Positions 18,509 to 27,618 are shown, counted from the stretch's first letter. The stretch is DNA of 64,000 bases from Halobacteriovorax marinus (GCA_002163155.1 MAAO01000015.1:248001-312000), one strand, 5' to 3'. Made by a program: numbers and translations. Notes: generated by a model from the sequence alone, not told the origin.

Positions 18509-19665
18509 TATACTAACGCCATATCAAATGCTGGCATATTCCCACAAGCTTCTATTATATCAAACGTTTCACCATCTTCAGAAACTTTGTGGACAGTATA
18601 TAAACCCATTGCTGTTGCATGAGTAAAATATCCCTTTAGTTCACTTTTAAAGTTCTCTCTATCAAAATCGCAATAAGCCAAAAGATTTAGTCCTCTGAAC
18701 TCACAATAGAAGTAGTTCACTAATTCTTTAAAGAGTACCCCTTTTTCAATTCTAGAAATATCTTCTTTAAAACTCACTTGATTGATATATTTGATACTAA
18801 TAGCTTTTTCTTCCTGCGGTAAATCAAAGACATCTAAAAATGGAATATATTTTGAAATGACCTTAAGCAGTTTAAACATCGTAGGCACGCCACTGATCAG
18901 TAATTGTTTTGAAGACTTTGGCCCCCACAGACTTGTAGCAGCAAGGATCTCATCCGTTCTAGGATCTCTTAACAGAATCCAGTTCTTCTTAGAGTAATCT
19001 TCCCAGTTTTTGAAACGATAGCTTAACTCTGACTTATACTCTAGACCAAAAGATCTCAGCTTATGGTCACTCTCTAAGAAGTTTATAAGTTCTACAATAT
19101 TTTCCTGCGTAACTTTATCAATTTTATAGTTTTGTGATTTTCTAAATCCATAAGATCCTACAATATTAACCATATGATAATCTTCAAGCAGACTATACTT
19201 AATACCTTTAATTTTTGAATTCGCTAGGTTGTTTCTACTTTGTACATTGTCGTGAACAAGCGCTGTTTGATAGTGCCTACAATGAAATGTTTCTTCGAGA
19301 TTTTTTGAATTATTGATAAATAATGAAAAGAAACCTCGCCACTGACGAATGAGTTTTCTATTGAGGGAAATGCGTAAATCCCCTAAGTAACCTACTTTTA
19401 CTAGCTTAGAGTTAATATACCCATCTCGGTAACTAACAGTGGCTATCCCCTGAATTGTCTCTTGCTCATCTCTTAGAAGAAAAACTAGATATTCAGAAGA
19501 TTTTTCCTTCATAAAAGAAAAGAAATCCCTACCTCTTTTGTATATAATATTATGGGAGCTAGTTGTCAGTTGAGACCGATGGTAATACTCAAGTATTTCT
19601 TCGTTATCACCCTCTGTAGCTAAACTAATATTGGGATAATCTTTTAGAAGCGAAAGTAAAGTCAT
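18508..19665 (-). CDS. GNAT-superfamily acyltransferase-like protein, 385 residues
   Basis: Probable N-acetyltransferase-fold protein with two parts. The N-terminal half (about 1-175) has the GNAT order: an acidic start helix, strand YLVFLLRDEQETIQGIATVSY, then LVKVGYLGDLRISLNRKLIRQWR, which sits where the acetyl-CoA loop belongs. The C-terminal half (about 190-385) repeats a weaker version (WILLRDPRTDEILAATSLW) and may be a second degenerate domain. The start is ATG at 19665. It is translationally coupled to the exporter downstream. It resembles the 9236-10021 product in style, so the cluster may contain two acyl transfer steps. The substrate is unknown. Confidence 0.62.
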   Translation of the reverse strand: MTLLSLLKDYPNISLATEGDNEEILEYYHRSQLTTSSHNIIYKRGRDFFSFMKEKSSEYLVFLLRDEQETIQGIATVSYRDGYINSKLVKVGYLGDLRISLNRKLIRQWRGFFSLFINNSKNLEETFHCRHYQTALVHDNVQSRNNLANSKIKGIKYSLLEDYHMVNIVGSYGFRKSQNYKIDKVTQENIVELINFLESDHKLRSFGLEYKSELSYRFKNWEDYSKKNWILLRDPRTDEILAATSLWGPKSSKQLLISGVPTMFKLLKVISKYIPFLDVFDLPQEEKAISIKYINQVSFKEDISRIEKGVLFKELVNYFYCEFRGLNLLAYCDFDRENFKSELKGYFTHATAMGLYTVHKVSEDGETFDIIEACGNMPAFDMALV

Positions 19666-19711
19666 ACAATATTATAGCTATTACTAACCAATACTGTCAC
19701 TTTATTCATTT

Positions 19712-22474
19712 ATGGAAAATTTAATCAATTACTTTAATCTTGGGCTAGGAAAATTTAAACTCTCCCCCAAGTATACCGTCTGCCTAATTCTTCTTGCTTA
19801 TAATATATTAGGAATCACTGTTCTCGGATTTAACAGAAGTTTTGAGCAGGTTTTTCTAACCACTGCTGCTGTCTGTTTACTGCAAATGTTTTTTGATAAA
19901 CTCTTTAAGAAAGAAGTCATCTTTCCCTTGAGTGCCATAACCACTGGTTTAGGATTATCGATTCTTCTAAACTACGGTCACAGTTTGCTTTTTCCACTCG
20001 TGCCCGTATTTCTGGCAATTGCTTCAAAGTTCTTTTTTACTTTTAAAGGCAAGCATATATTCAATCCAGGCTTAATGGGTGTTGTACTCTCCTTACTCCT
20101 TACCAATGAATTTATTTCTCCCGCACCCGCTTATCAGTGGAACGGGTTGACCTCAATGTCGTTATTTATCATTATGCCTTCTTTATTCTTATTCATGCCT
20201 AAAATTAATCGTCACTATTTAGTTGGATCCTTTCTTGTCGTTTTCGTTTTACAGCTTGTACTTAGATCAATATTAATTAAACACTATCTTCCTTTTAATA
20301 CTTTGTTCTTTGGAACTATTACTTCTCCACCATTTTTCTTATTTGTTTTCTTTATGATTACAGATCCAGCAACTACTCCTAGTGACAAAAAGAAGCAGAT
20401 TATAGTAGGTGTATTACTCGCATTATTTGATTTATTCTTTCACTTATTTAAAAGTTACCATACCTTCTTCTATGCAGCGTTACTGCTTGGTTCTGGAAAA
20501 CTAATATATCTACATACGAAAGAACTTAAGAGTGGAGGAATTGAGTACCTTAAAAAATCCTTCATACACTCGGGATATTTTAAGAGGTTTTTCACAATCC
20601 TCTTCATTGCAGTCATCAGTGTTCTCGTTTATAAGTTTGTTTTAAATGATTTTGGAAGCTTTTATAAACCTGATTTTAAAATGACTCTAGTCAAGACAGA
20701 GAAGACTGGAATGAAGTTCTCTAAGGGTGAAATATTCGAAGCAGTGGATCCCAGAGTTCAGCATATGGGAAAATGGATCCTGGCCATATCCGATGGAGTT
20801 GCCGTAAGTGATTTCAATAATGACGGACTTGTAGATGTCTTTTTCACAAATGGTCACAAGAGTAAAGAGGATAGAAACGCACTCTTTCTCAATACAGGTA
20901 ACTTTACTTTTAAACGCTTTGACTCAAAAGAATTAAGTTTCTACGCAAGTGACTTTAAGAAATATGGTGTTCCTTCCAATGCTCTCTTTGTAGACTATGA
21001 TAACGATGGGGATAAAGATCTCTATATCACTTATGCTTTTGGAAGTATGGGTACGTCCAGACTCTTTGTAAATAAGTTCATTGAAACAGGCTCTGTAAAA
21101 TTCGTGGAAAGTACTAAAGTATTAGGACTTGAGAAGTTTAGTAACTCGGCGACAGCAAACTTCTTTGATTTCAACAATGATGGTCTACTAGATCTCGTTT
21201 CCGGAAACACCATTAGAACACATTTAGAAAACTACAAAAAACCTACTGAGTTAAATCTCTTCTCTCTTCCACAAGCTGAATATGAAGGTGATGAGAGAAT
21301 GTTTGATTTCATGCACGACAGTTGGCACATGTCTAACAACGGTTCTGAAAATTTTATTTTCTTAAATCAGGGAGATCGTTTCAAGATACTAGATCCAAAA
21401 GAGATTGGTATGCCTGAAACAAGATGGACTATGGCAATTGGTACTGCGGACTTTAATCAAGACGGCTGGACAGATCTCTACATGGCAAATGATTTTGGTG
21501 CTGACGATCTCTACTACAACCAACAAGGAAAAGGATTTATCAATATTAAAGGAAAGTATTTCGGAGATATTGGTAAAGACACCTATAAAGGAATGAATGC
21601 AACAGTAGCTGACTTTGATAGAAACGGAATGAGTGATGTTTACATATCAAACGTTCATCATCCTCTACAAGCAGAGGGAAGTTTACTTTGGTCATTCTTT
21701 CCAGGCGTCGAAAATCAGAAACCAAAGATTATAGATAATGCCACAGCAGCTGGTAGCTTAAATGAGAATAGATTTGGTTGGGGAGCTTCTTCGACGGATT
21801 TTAATAATGATGGACATGTCGACCTCGTTCAGGCCAACGGTATGGTAGATAATAAGTTTGATAAAAAAGACGACTCATGTCCCGACTATTGGTACATCAA
21901 TGAAAAGATTGCACGCTCGCCTCCCTCTATTCACAGATTCATAAACAAATGGGGAGATTTAAGAGGAATGTGCATTCACGGATTTGAAAAGAATAGAATG
22001 TACTTAAATAGAGGGGTTGCCAGTAAACCTCAATTCATTGATATCGCTGATAAAGTAGGAATGGATCAAGTTGGAAATTGGCGAGGAATGGCCTCTGGAG
22101 ATTTTAATAACGATGGAAAGATGGATTTAATTGTCAGCTCTCTTTACCGCGATCCCCTAGTCTTTAAAAATGAAGCCACTACAAATAAGAATCACTGGAT
22201 AGGATTATCCCTTACTTCCACACAGGCCACTTGCAATAGAGATGGAATAGGATCTGTTGTAAAAGTTAATTACACTGATAGCGAAGGTATTTCTCAAATT
22301 CAAAGAGTTGAAACAAAAATTGTAAATGGATTTTCTGCTCAAGATGATACAAGAGTTCATTTTGGTTTAGGGGCGGGATCTACATTAAATATGATCACTG
22401 TGAATTGGTGTAAGTCGAATCTTAAAGAATACACTAATTTGAAAATTAATAATTATAACAAATTAATACTATGA
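19712..22474 (+). CDS. RnfD-like membrane domain fused to FG-GAP/VCBS propeller and ASPIC/UnbV domain
   Basis: A 920-residue fusion. Residues about 15-310 are a polytopic membrane domain resembling NqrB/RnfD: FNPGLMGVVL and MITDPATTP are at the usual places of the family's FNP and DP-x-T/S motifs. From about 345 the protein is outside the membrane and carries at least seven DxDxDG-type calcium-binding FG-GAP repeats (for example SDFNNDGLVDVFF, DYDNDGDKDLYIT, DFNNDGLLDLVS, DFNQDGWTDLYM, DFNNDGKMDLIV), predicting a beta-propeller. The last 100 residues (NHWIGLSL to HFGLG) match ASPIC/UnbV, as in CRTAC1-type proteins. I infer an inner-membrane protein with a large periplasmic propeller. It starts an operon with the next two genes (4-base overlap). 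A role in electron supply to the oxygenases is only a hypothesis. Confidence 0.82.
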   Translation: MENLINYFNLGLGKFKLSPKYTVCLILLAYNILGITVLGFNRSFEQVFLTTAAVCLLQMFFDKLFKKEVIFPLSAITTGLGLSILLNYGHSLLFPLVPVFLAIASKFFFTFKGKHIFNPGLMGVVLSLLLTNEFISPAPAYQWNGLTSMSLFIIMPSLFLFMPKINRHYLVGSFLVVFVLQLVLRSILIKHYLPFNTLFFGTITSPPFFLFVFFMITDPATTPSDKKKQIIVGVLLALFDLFFHLFKSYHTFFYAALLLGSGKLIYLHTKELKSGGIEYLKKSFIHSGYFKRFFTILFIAVISVLVYKFVLNDFGSFYKPDFKMTLVKTEKTGMKFSKGEIFEAVDPRVQHMGKWILAISDGVAVSDFNNDGLVDVFFTNGHKSKEDRNALFLNTGNFTFKRFDSKELSFYASDFKKYGVPSNALFVDYDNDGDKDLYITYAFGSMGTSRLFVNKFIETGSVKFVESTKVLGLEKFSNSATANFFDFNNDGLLDLVSGNTIRTHLENYKKPTELNLFSLPQAEYEGDERMFDFMHDSWHMSNNGSENFIFLNQGDRFKILDPKEIGMPETRWTMAIGTADFNQDGWTDLYMANDFGADDLYYNQQGKGFINIKGKYFGDIGKDTYKGMNATVADFDRNGMSDVYISNVHHPLQAEGSLLWSFFPGVENQKPKIIDNATAAGSLNENRFGWGASSTDFNNDGHVDLVQANGMVDNKFDKKDDSCPDYWYINEKIARSPPSIHRFINKWGDLRGMCIHGFEKNRMYLNRGVASKPQFIDIADKVGMDQVGNWRGMASGDFNNDGKMDLIVSSLYRDPLVFKNEATTNKNHWIGLSLTSTQATCNRDGIGSVVKVNYTDSEGISQIQRVETKIVNGFSAQDDTRVHFGLGAGSTLNMITVNWCKSNLKEYTNLKINNYNKLIL

Positions 22475-23100
22475 TTAAAAAAATTCTCACTTTCATAATT
22501 TTCTTAGGTACATTAAGTTGTTTCGCTAAGTATGAAATGATTTTATTTTCCTATGATCATAAAATCATACCAGGCTGGAGTCCTCACACTTTTGCCCTTT
22601 TTGTTGAGCTTGATGATCTAACTAAGAAAGTGATACAGAGTACTCATTTAAGTTGGTTACCTGCCACCTCGCCAAATGATGTGGAAGTATTCGCTAAGAG
22701 TGTAAAAGGGAAGAACTATTCACTGAAAGAAACCCTTGAATTTGCCCTAAAAAACGAAAAGAAGCTCTATTACAAGGGTTCCTACATCATAATGAAGGAG
22801 CTCTTTACGAAGGCACAGAATCAAGAAAGAAAGCTTCAAAGTGGAGAAGTAGAATACAAAGTACTTTGGACCAATAGAGAAGGAAAAGAACGAACTTATC
22901 ACTGTGTGTATGCAATTAGTGATCTACTTACTGGAAGAGGCCTCATGAGCAATGGCATGTCACATACATTAGATTCAATGGAAAACATTCAAAGACATTT
23001 TAAAGAGTACGTAATTTCAAGAGAAGAAGTAAGTGAAGAGATTAAGGCTCATTTTAATTTAGGAACTTATCTTAAAAAGATGGAGATGGTAAATGACTAG
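22471..23100 (+). CDS. Secreted protein of unknown function, possible permuted papain-like fold
   Basis: Not firmly recognised. A signal peptide (about 1-19, ending SCFAK) precedes a 190-residue domain. A conserved-looking SPHTFALFVEL strand near residue 38-48 is followed much later by YHCVYAISDLL near 148-158. A histidine before a cysteine in this order is what circularly permuted NlpC/P60 (YiiX/LRAT-like) proteins show, so a thiol hydrolase or acyltransferase is possible but unproved. The ATG overlaps the stop of the RnfD/FG-GAP fusion (ATGA) and the stop overlaps the start of the desaturase by eight bases, so the three are translated as one unit. Confidence 0.5.
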   Translation: MIKKILTFIIFLGTLSCFAKYEMILFSYDHKIIPGWSPHTFALFVELDDLTKKVIQSTHLSWLPATSPNDVEVFAKSVKGKNYSLKETLEFALKNEKKLYYKGSYIIMKELFTKAQNQERKLQSGEVEYKVLWTNREGKERTYHCVYAISDLLTGRGLMSNGMSHTLDSMENIQRHFKEYVISREEVSEEIKAHFNLGTYLKKMEMVND

Positions 23101-24043
23101 TGACGATTTCAAAACTCTCCAAAGTAAGTACAAGCATTTAAAGACAAATAATTTCTTAGCTTTCTTTATTATATTTGCTCTCTCGCTAACGACTCTTTCG
23201 GCCCTCTATCTTTCCACATCAGAAAGTTGGAGTATCTGGCTGCTAGGACAAGTTATTCTTGGAGTTAATATTATTTCTTGGTTTGCTATTTTACATGACC
23301 TTGGTCATAACCATTTCTTTTCAAACAAAAGACTTAATTCCATAACTGGTCATCTTGCCTCATTCATTTGTATTCTCCCCTACTATCCCTGGAAATACAT
23401 TCACAGAGAGCATCATGTTTGGACAGGTTGGAAAGATAGGGATCCAACTATGACAATAGTTGCCCCAAGAGATCTCTCACAAGGTAAGAGAAAATTTGTG
23501 AACCTATGCTGGAAGTGCTGGATCCCAATCATGACTCTCTCTTTCTCTTTTGATAACTTTTGGAATATTAGAAAACTCTTTCGTATGTATCCTTCTTGGA
23601 AGTTCAAGTGGAGAAATACTTTTAGTATTATTTTCTTAATTACTGCCTACACTACCCTTATCTATACTTTTGGTTGGTCACCATTTTTTAAAATCTGGGG
23701 TCTTGGTTATTTAATTTTCTTATTGATCAGTGATCCACTTCTACTTAGTCAGCATAGTGGTGTTCCACAAATGATAAGTAAGGAAGGCGTGCCAACCAAG
23801 AAAGTTCACTTTAAAGATCAAGAACAATACACTCGTGGTTTAATATTTCCTAAATGGATTAGTAGTTATATTTTGATTGGGTTTAATAGCCACATACTAC
23901 ATCACTTCTTTCCAACACTACCTGGCTATCGTCTTGTGCAAATGGATGAAAACTTTAGTAATTCAGAAAATTGGATGAGCTGGCTAGTTAAAGCTAAGAA
24001 TACAGATGCCATTGAACTTCTGTTTGAAAACATTATCGAGTAA
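23093..24043 (+). CDS. Membrane fatty acid desaturase, DesA/omega type
   Basis: Predicted diiron desaturase or hydroxylase acting on lipid-bound acyl chains. The histidine boxes are HDLGH (His68-His72), HREHH (His104-His108) and HILHH (His267-His271). Their spacing is that of the delta-12/omega-3 and beta-carotene-ketolase-like group, not the acyl-CoA delta-9 group found at 12605-13396. Hydrophobic segments at about 20-40, 48-66, 85-98, 180-198 and 202-216 fit the family. It is the last gene of the three-gene operon with the propeller fusion and the secreted protein. Activity could be desaturation, hydroxylation or epoxidation; the boxes do not discriminate. Confidence 0.85.
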   Translation: MTSDDFKTLQSKYKHLKTNNFLAFFIIFALSLTTLSALYLSTSESWSIWLLGQVILGVNIISWFAILHDLGHNHFFSNKRLNSITGHLASFICILPYYPWKYIHREHHVWTGWKDRDPTMTIVAPRDLSQGKRKFVNLCWKCWIPIMTLSFSFDNFWNIRKLFRMYPSWKFKWRNTFSIIFLITAYTTLIYTFGWSPFFKIWGLGYLIFLLISDPLLLSQHSGVPQMISKEGVPTKKVHFKDQEQYTRGLIFPKWISSYILIGFNSHILHHFFPTLPGYRLVQMDENFSNSENWMSWLVKAKNTDAIELLFENIIE

Positions 24044-24070
24044 GTAAAATTTAGTGGATTTTTTTAAAAA

Positions 24071-24145
24071 TGGTCGGAGTGAGAGGATTTGAACCTCCGA
24101 CCCCCTGCTCCCAAAGCAGGTGCGCTACCCCTGCGCTACACTCCG
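24071..24145 (-). tRNA. tRNA-Pro (anticodon UGG)
   Basis: On the minus strand positions 24145 to 24071 fold into a full cloverleaf of 75 bases: acceptor CGGAGTG/CACTCCG, D stem GCGC/GCGC, anticodon stem CCTGC/GCAGG with loop TTTGGGA (anticodon UGG), T stem GGAGG/CCTCT with TTCAAAT loop. The 3' CCA is encoded at 24073-24071. A good promoter lies upstream. Confidence 0.95.
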
Positions 24146-24170
24146 ACATTATATTTTTTTAGGTGGGAAT

Positions 24171-24199
24171 TTTATAAGGCTTATTACACTATTTGGCAA
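24171..24199 (-). promoter_or_regulatory. Sigma-70-type promoter of tRNA-Pro
   Basis: Read on the minus strand: TTGCCA (24199-24194), 17 bases, TATAAA (24176-24171). Both hexamers match five of six consensus bases. Transcription would start near 24164, giving a leader of about 19 bases. The -35 lies inside the 3' end of rdgB. Confidence 0.65.
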
Positions 24200-24774
24200 T
24201 CTCTTTCCTTGAAAAACTTCAAAGCAGATTTACAAGCATGGGCCCGATGAGAGTTTTCATGCTTCCACTCAGGCACTTCAGCCACGCTCTCATTGACGTG
24301 CGGGCCTAAACCGTGGAATACAGGATCATAACCAAAGCCATGCTCCCCTTTGTATTCTTTACCTATTAATCCACTTAGACGGCCTTCAAAAAAGAAAATT
24401 TCTTGAGGGCTTATGTAAAAACAGAGTACACATGTGAAGTAAGCATCTCTATTTTCCTGCTCTTCCATATTTTTTAAAAGAAGATTTGCTCGATCTTGAT
24501 CGTTTAGGCCATCTCCGCCATATCTGGCCGAATGAATGCCCAGCACTTCAGGGAGCGCTGCAACATTTAATCCGGAATCATCGGCCAAGACGGGAACTTG
24601 GAATTTATCATAATAAGCTTTAGCTTTTAAGAAAGCATTTTCATTATAAGTCTTTCCGTTCTCTTCCACTTCTAACTTTTCGCTAGCAGCAATGACTTCG
24701 ATCACGTCCTTATCGAGGAGTTCTGAGAACTCCTCAGCTTTATGAGGATTACCTGAGGCTAAGATGAACTTCAT
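24184..24774 (-). CDS. rdgB: Non-canonical purine NTP pyrophosphatase RdgB/HAM1
   Basis: Cytosolic house-cleaning enzyme that hydrolyses dITP, XTP and ITP to monophosphates. It has the N-terminal family motif ILASGNPHKAEEF, the catalytic-region VLADDSGLNVAALPEVLGIHSARY, FTCVLCFY, and the C-terminal GEHGFGYDPVF and SHRAHACKSAL segments. At 196 residues it is full length. It overlaps the rph stop (TAATG), the common rph-rdgB order, so the two are co-transcribed. I see nothing unusual. Confidence 0.95.
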   Translation of the reverse strand: MKFILASGNPHKAEEFSELLDKDVIEVIAASEKLEVEENGKTYNENAFLKAKAYYDKFQVPVLADDSGLNVAALPEVLGIHSARYGGDGLNDQDRANLLLKNMEEQENRDAYFTCVLCFYISPQEIFFFEGRLSGLIGKEYKGEHGFGYDPVFHGLGPHVNESVAEVPEWKHENSHRAHACKSALKFFKERDCQIV

Positions 24775-25478
24775 TACGAGAGGGCCTTTTCCTGAGCGCT
24801 AAATACACATTTCAAAGCTTCTGCAGCACAATCTAAAATGGCATTCAACTCATCTCTTGAAAATGGTTCACCCTCAGCAGTTCCTTGAATCTCAATATAT
24901 TTACCAGACTTAGTCATAGCAATATTCATATCTGTTTCACATGTTGAATCTTCTTCGTAATTTAGATCAGCAATAACTTTTCCTGCTGATGTAACTCCAA
25001 CGCTTAGTGCCGCTAAAGGCTCTCTAATGGGTGATTCTTTAAGTAGTCCTTCTTCCATTAGCTTCTTTACGGCCATGGCTAAAGCTACATATGCTCCAGA
25101 GATTGAAGTTGTTCTCGTTCCACCGTCTGCAACTAATACGTCACAATCGATTTGAATACTTCTCTCCCCTAACTTCTCAAGGTCGATAATTGCTCTTAAA
25201 CTTCTTCCAATTAATCTTTGGATTTCTTGCGTTCTACCACTAACCTTGCTTCTCTCTCGTCTATTTCTTGTGTGAGTAGATGATGGAAGCATAGAGTACT
25301 CAGCAGTTACCCATCCTTGTCCTTTATCTTTTAAAAATCTAGGGACACTTTCCTCAACACTTGCTGTGATATGAACTTTAGTATTACCAAATTCAGCAAT
25401 TACACTTCCCTTAGCATATGGATTAATTCCAGTAGTAAATTTTATTTCTCTAGGTTGTGATCTTTCGATAATTGACAT
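24774..25478 (-). CDS. rph: Ribonuclease PH
   Basis: Phosphorolytic 3'-5' exoribonuclease that trims tRNA 3' ends. Recognised by [19 protein letters not shown] (phosphate and RNA binding), [40 protein letters not shown] and the C-terminal [15 protein letters not shown]. At 234 residues it is full length. First gene of the rph-rdgB pair; divergent from birA with an 82-base gap. Catalytic residues appear intact. Confidence 0.96.
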   Translation of the reverse strand: MSIIERSQPREIKFTTGINPYAKGSVIAEFGNTKVHITASVEESVPRFLKDKGQGWVTAEYSMLPSSTHTRNRRERSKVSGRTQEIQRLIGRSLRAIIDLEKLGERSIQIDCDVLVADGGTRTTSISGAYVALAMAVKKLMEEGLLKESPIREPLAALSVGVTSAGKVIADLNYEEDSTCETDMNIAMTKSGKYIEIQGTAEGEPFSRDELNAILDCAAEALKCVFSAQEKALS

Positions 25479-25560
25479 GTTTTTAGCCCCTTTATAGTGA
25501 TTTGTGATACTTATTATTTTTACCTGTTCTTATGAGATTTGAAAAGAAGGTCACAGTAGT

Positions 25561-26262
25561 ATGAACGATAAAATTGAACATTTCCACTCAGAAGAATGTG
25601 CTTCGACACAAACTTCGCTCAAAGAGTTCATCCAAGAAAATCCACATGAGGAAAATATTCTCTTTTCTACTCTATTTCAAACACTTGGAAGAGGTCGTTC
25701 TGGAAATGGATGGGAAAGCTTAGATAATTCACTGGCAATGAGTTTTAAAATAAGGCCGAATGAAGTGATGACTTTGACTTCATTGGAGCTTGGTATTCTG
25801 ATTTGTCAGTTTTTTGAGAGTCATAAATTATCACTAAAGTGGCCAAATGATCTACTTACGGTTGAAGGACTGAAGTGCGGAGGTATCCTTTGCCAAGGTT
25901 ATAATCAAAATATTCTAGTTGGAGTTGGACTAAATTTAGGAAAGAGTGAAGAAATACGGCCAAATTCTAATTTTAAGTTTGGAAGATCTTGTATTGACTC
26001 TAATCTTGTTTTAAAGAGTTCACAGATAAAAGAATATTGTTCTAAATTATATTCATTCATTATTCACAATCGCCTTAGTTCTAAAGAAGTCAGAGAGAAG
26101 TGGGCATCCTATTCAATTCATTTAAATAAGTCCGTTCTTATAAAGGATCAAACTATTGAAGAGAGAGGAGTTTTTATTGGAATTGGTGAAAGTGGAGAAG
26201 CCCTTTTAAATCAAAAGGGCTTAATTAAAAAAATCTACACAGGATCTTTATTCTTAGATTAA
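25561..26262 (+). CDS. birA: Biotin--[acetyl-CoA-carboxylase] ligase, class I
   Basis: Attaches biotin to carrier lysines via biotinyl-AMP. The catalytic loop GRGRSGNGWES (variant of GRGRRGRxW), LSLKWPNDL, LKCGGILCQG and VGVGLNLG are present. It lacks the N-terminal winged helix of bifunctional BirA, so it should not act as a repressor. At 233 residues it has a short C-terminal SH3-like domain. The 3' end overlaps that of the convergent response regulator by four bases. Confidence 0.9.
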   Translation: MNDKIEHFHSEECASTQTSLKEFIQENPHEENILFSTLFQTLGRGRSGNGWESLDNSLAMSFKIRPNEVMTLTSLELGILICQFFESHKLSLKWPNDLLTVEGLKCGGILCQGYNQNILVGVGLNLGKSEEIRPNSNFKFGRSCIDSNLVLKSSQIKEYCSKLYSFIIHNRLSSKEVREKWASYSIHLNKSVLIKDQTIEERGVFIGIGESGEALLNQKGLIKKIYTGSLFLD

Positions 26263-27563
26263 CTCTCTAAAGAGTTTGCAATATCTTTTATTTCTTTTCT
26301 AATGAGATTTTCTGCAAGATCAGGAATGACTTCCCATGCAACTTGTTCAATTTTTTCTTTACAGAATTTTTTAACAAGCTCTTCTAACACAGGAGTTATA
26401 GCCAGCTTAACTTCTGCTACAAGCTCATCAGAATCAAATTCTACAGCAGCTGCCGGTGTAGAACTTAGCGCTGCTGCACTTTGATCTATAGAGTAACTTT
26501 CTTTTTCAGAATCAATTTCACTTTCTAAGTCAGAAAATATTTGATCAACTTCTTCTTCAGCAAGATCATCAAGATCATCTAAGCTCGTTGCTTCGGGAGT
26601 AGCCGTTTCAAAGGAATTTACATCATCTTCAAATGGCGACTCATCAACATCATCAACTGCCCAAAAGTCTTCGCTATCTATATGCTCTTCAACTTCTGAA
26701 CTTAATTCTTCAGAAAAATTTGCGGGCATTTGAAATTGAGGATCAGTGGCATCCAGATCTTCATCATCATCTTCTATATTTTCTTCGACAAGCTCAGCGT
26801 GATCAAATGTTACAGACTCAAGAGACTCCGAACTTGATCCGATATCAGGATGCTCTAGGTCTTCTTCCGTAAGGGATAAGTGTGGCTCATCAAGAGATGA
26901 AGCATCCTCAATTTTTGGTGGAAAGAGATCAAACTTAGTTTCATCTCCAATCACACTAGGAACTTCAATTCCCCATCCTTTAATTTCTTCACTAAGAGCA
27001 TCTTTAGCAACATCTCCATCAAAGTTAACCTCTTCAGGTAATTGATCAGATTGAGAAAGAGTTGCACTTGAAACATCAGTAGGTTTAGGAGAATCAACGA
27101 TCCAGTCAGAACCGATTTCAACTTCTTCTGAAATAGACTCTTCTAAACTTTCTTCAAAAATTTCACTTGATTCCAGATTCACTTCAGTAAGTTCACCTTT
27201 GCTATCAATTAAAGTTCTACATTTTAAAATGAATTTTTCACTCTCAAATGGCTTAACTATTTTATCACCAATGCCACAGTCATTTAACTCAGAGTCATCA
27301 ACCGTATCAAAGGTTCCTAGCATGGCCAAAATCTGACTCGAACTGGAAACAGTTTTAATTTCTTTTGAAAGTTCATATCCTGATTTTGAATCGGATAAAT
27401 TGAAATCAAGTAACACAAGATCATATTGATCTTCTTTTAACATCTTTAGAAGTTCAACTTCATTAAGACATTCATAAAGCTCATAGCCTGTATTTGCTAG
27501 AGTGATTGCGATTACTTTTTGAATTGTGAGACTGTCGTCTGCGACTAATATTTTTTCTGCCAT
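26259..27563 (-). CDS. Response regulator with long acidic linker and C-terminal helical domain
   Basis: A receiver domain occupies residues 1-120: acidic pair in VADDSLT, phosphoacceptor Asp in LVLLDFNLSD, and the KPF lysine. Residues about 130-370 are a low-complexity acidic stretch rich in Glu, Asp and Ser. The C-terminal 50 residues (ELVKKFCKEKIEQVAWEVIPDLAENLI) form an amphipathic domain seen in FrzZ-like and other deltaproteobacterial or Bdellovibrio regulators. No DNA-binding domain is visible, so output is probably by protein contact. It is the last gene after the PP2C phosphatase (55-base gap) of the FHA/Tad operon. No cognate histidine kinase is in the window. Confidence 0.85.
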   Translation of the reverse strand: MAEKILVADDSLTIQKVIAITLANTGYELYECLNEVELLKMLKEDQYDLVLLDFNLSDSKSGYELSKEIKTVSSSSQILAMLGTFDTVDDSELNDCGIGDKIVKPFESEKFILKCRTLIDSKGELTEVNLESSEIFEESLEESISEEVEIGSDWIVDSPKPTDVSSATLSQSDQLPEEVNFDGDVAKDALSEEIKGWGIEVPSVIGDETKFDLFPPKIEDASSLDEPHLSLTEEDLEHPDIGSSSESLESVTFDHAELVEENIEDDDEDLDATDPQFQMPANFSEELSSEVEEHIDSEDFWAVDDVDESPFEDDVNSFETATPEATSLDDLDDLAEEEVDQIFSDLESEIDSEKESYSIDQSAAALSSTPAAAVEFDSDELVAEVKLAITPVLEELVKKFCKEKIEQVAWEVIPDLAENLIRKEIKDIANSLES

Positions 27564-27618
27564 GAATTTATTGTCACCTAAAACAGGTAGGTAAGCAACT
27601 GATTATTCAAAACACCGG

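Noticed and set aside
26261-26276. 6-bp hairpin at the convergent birA/response regulator ends as a terminator
   Set aside because: The stem is short and no T-run follows on either strand.
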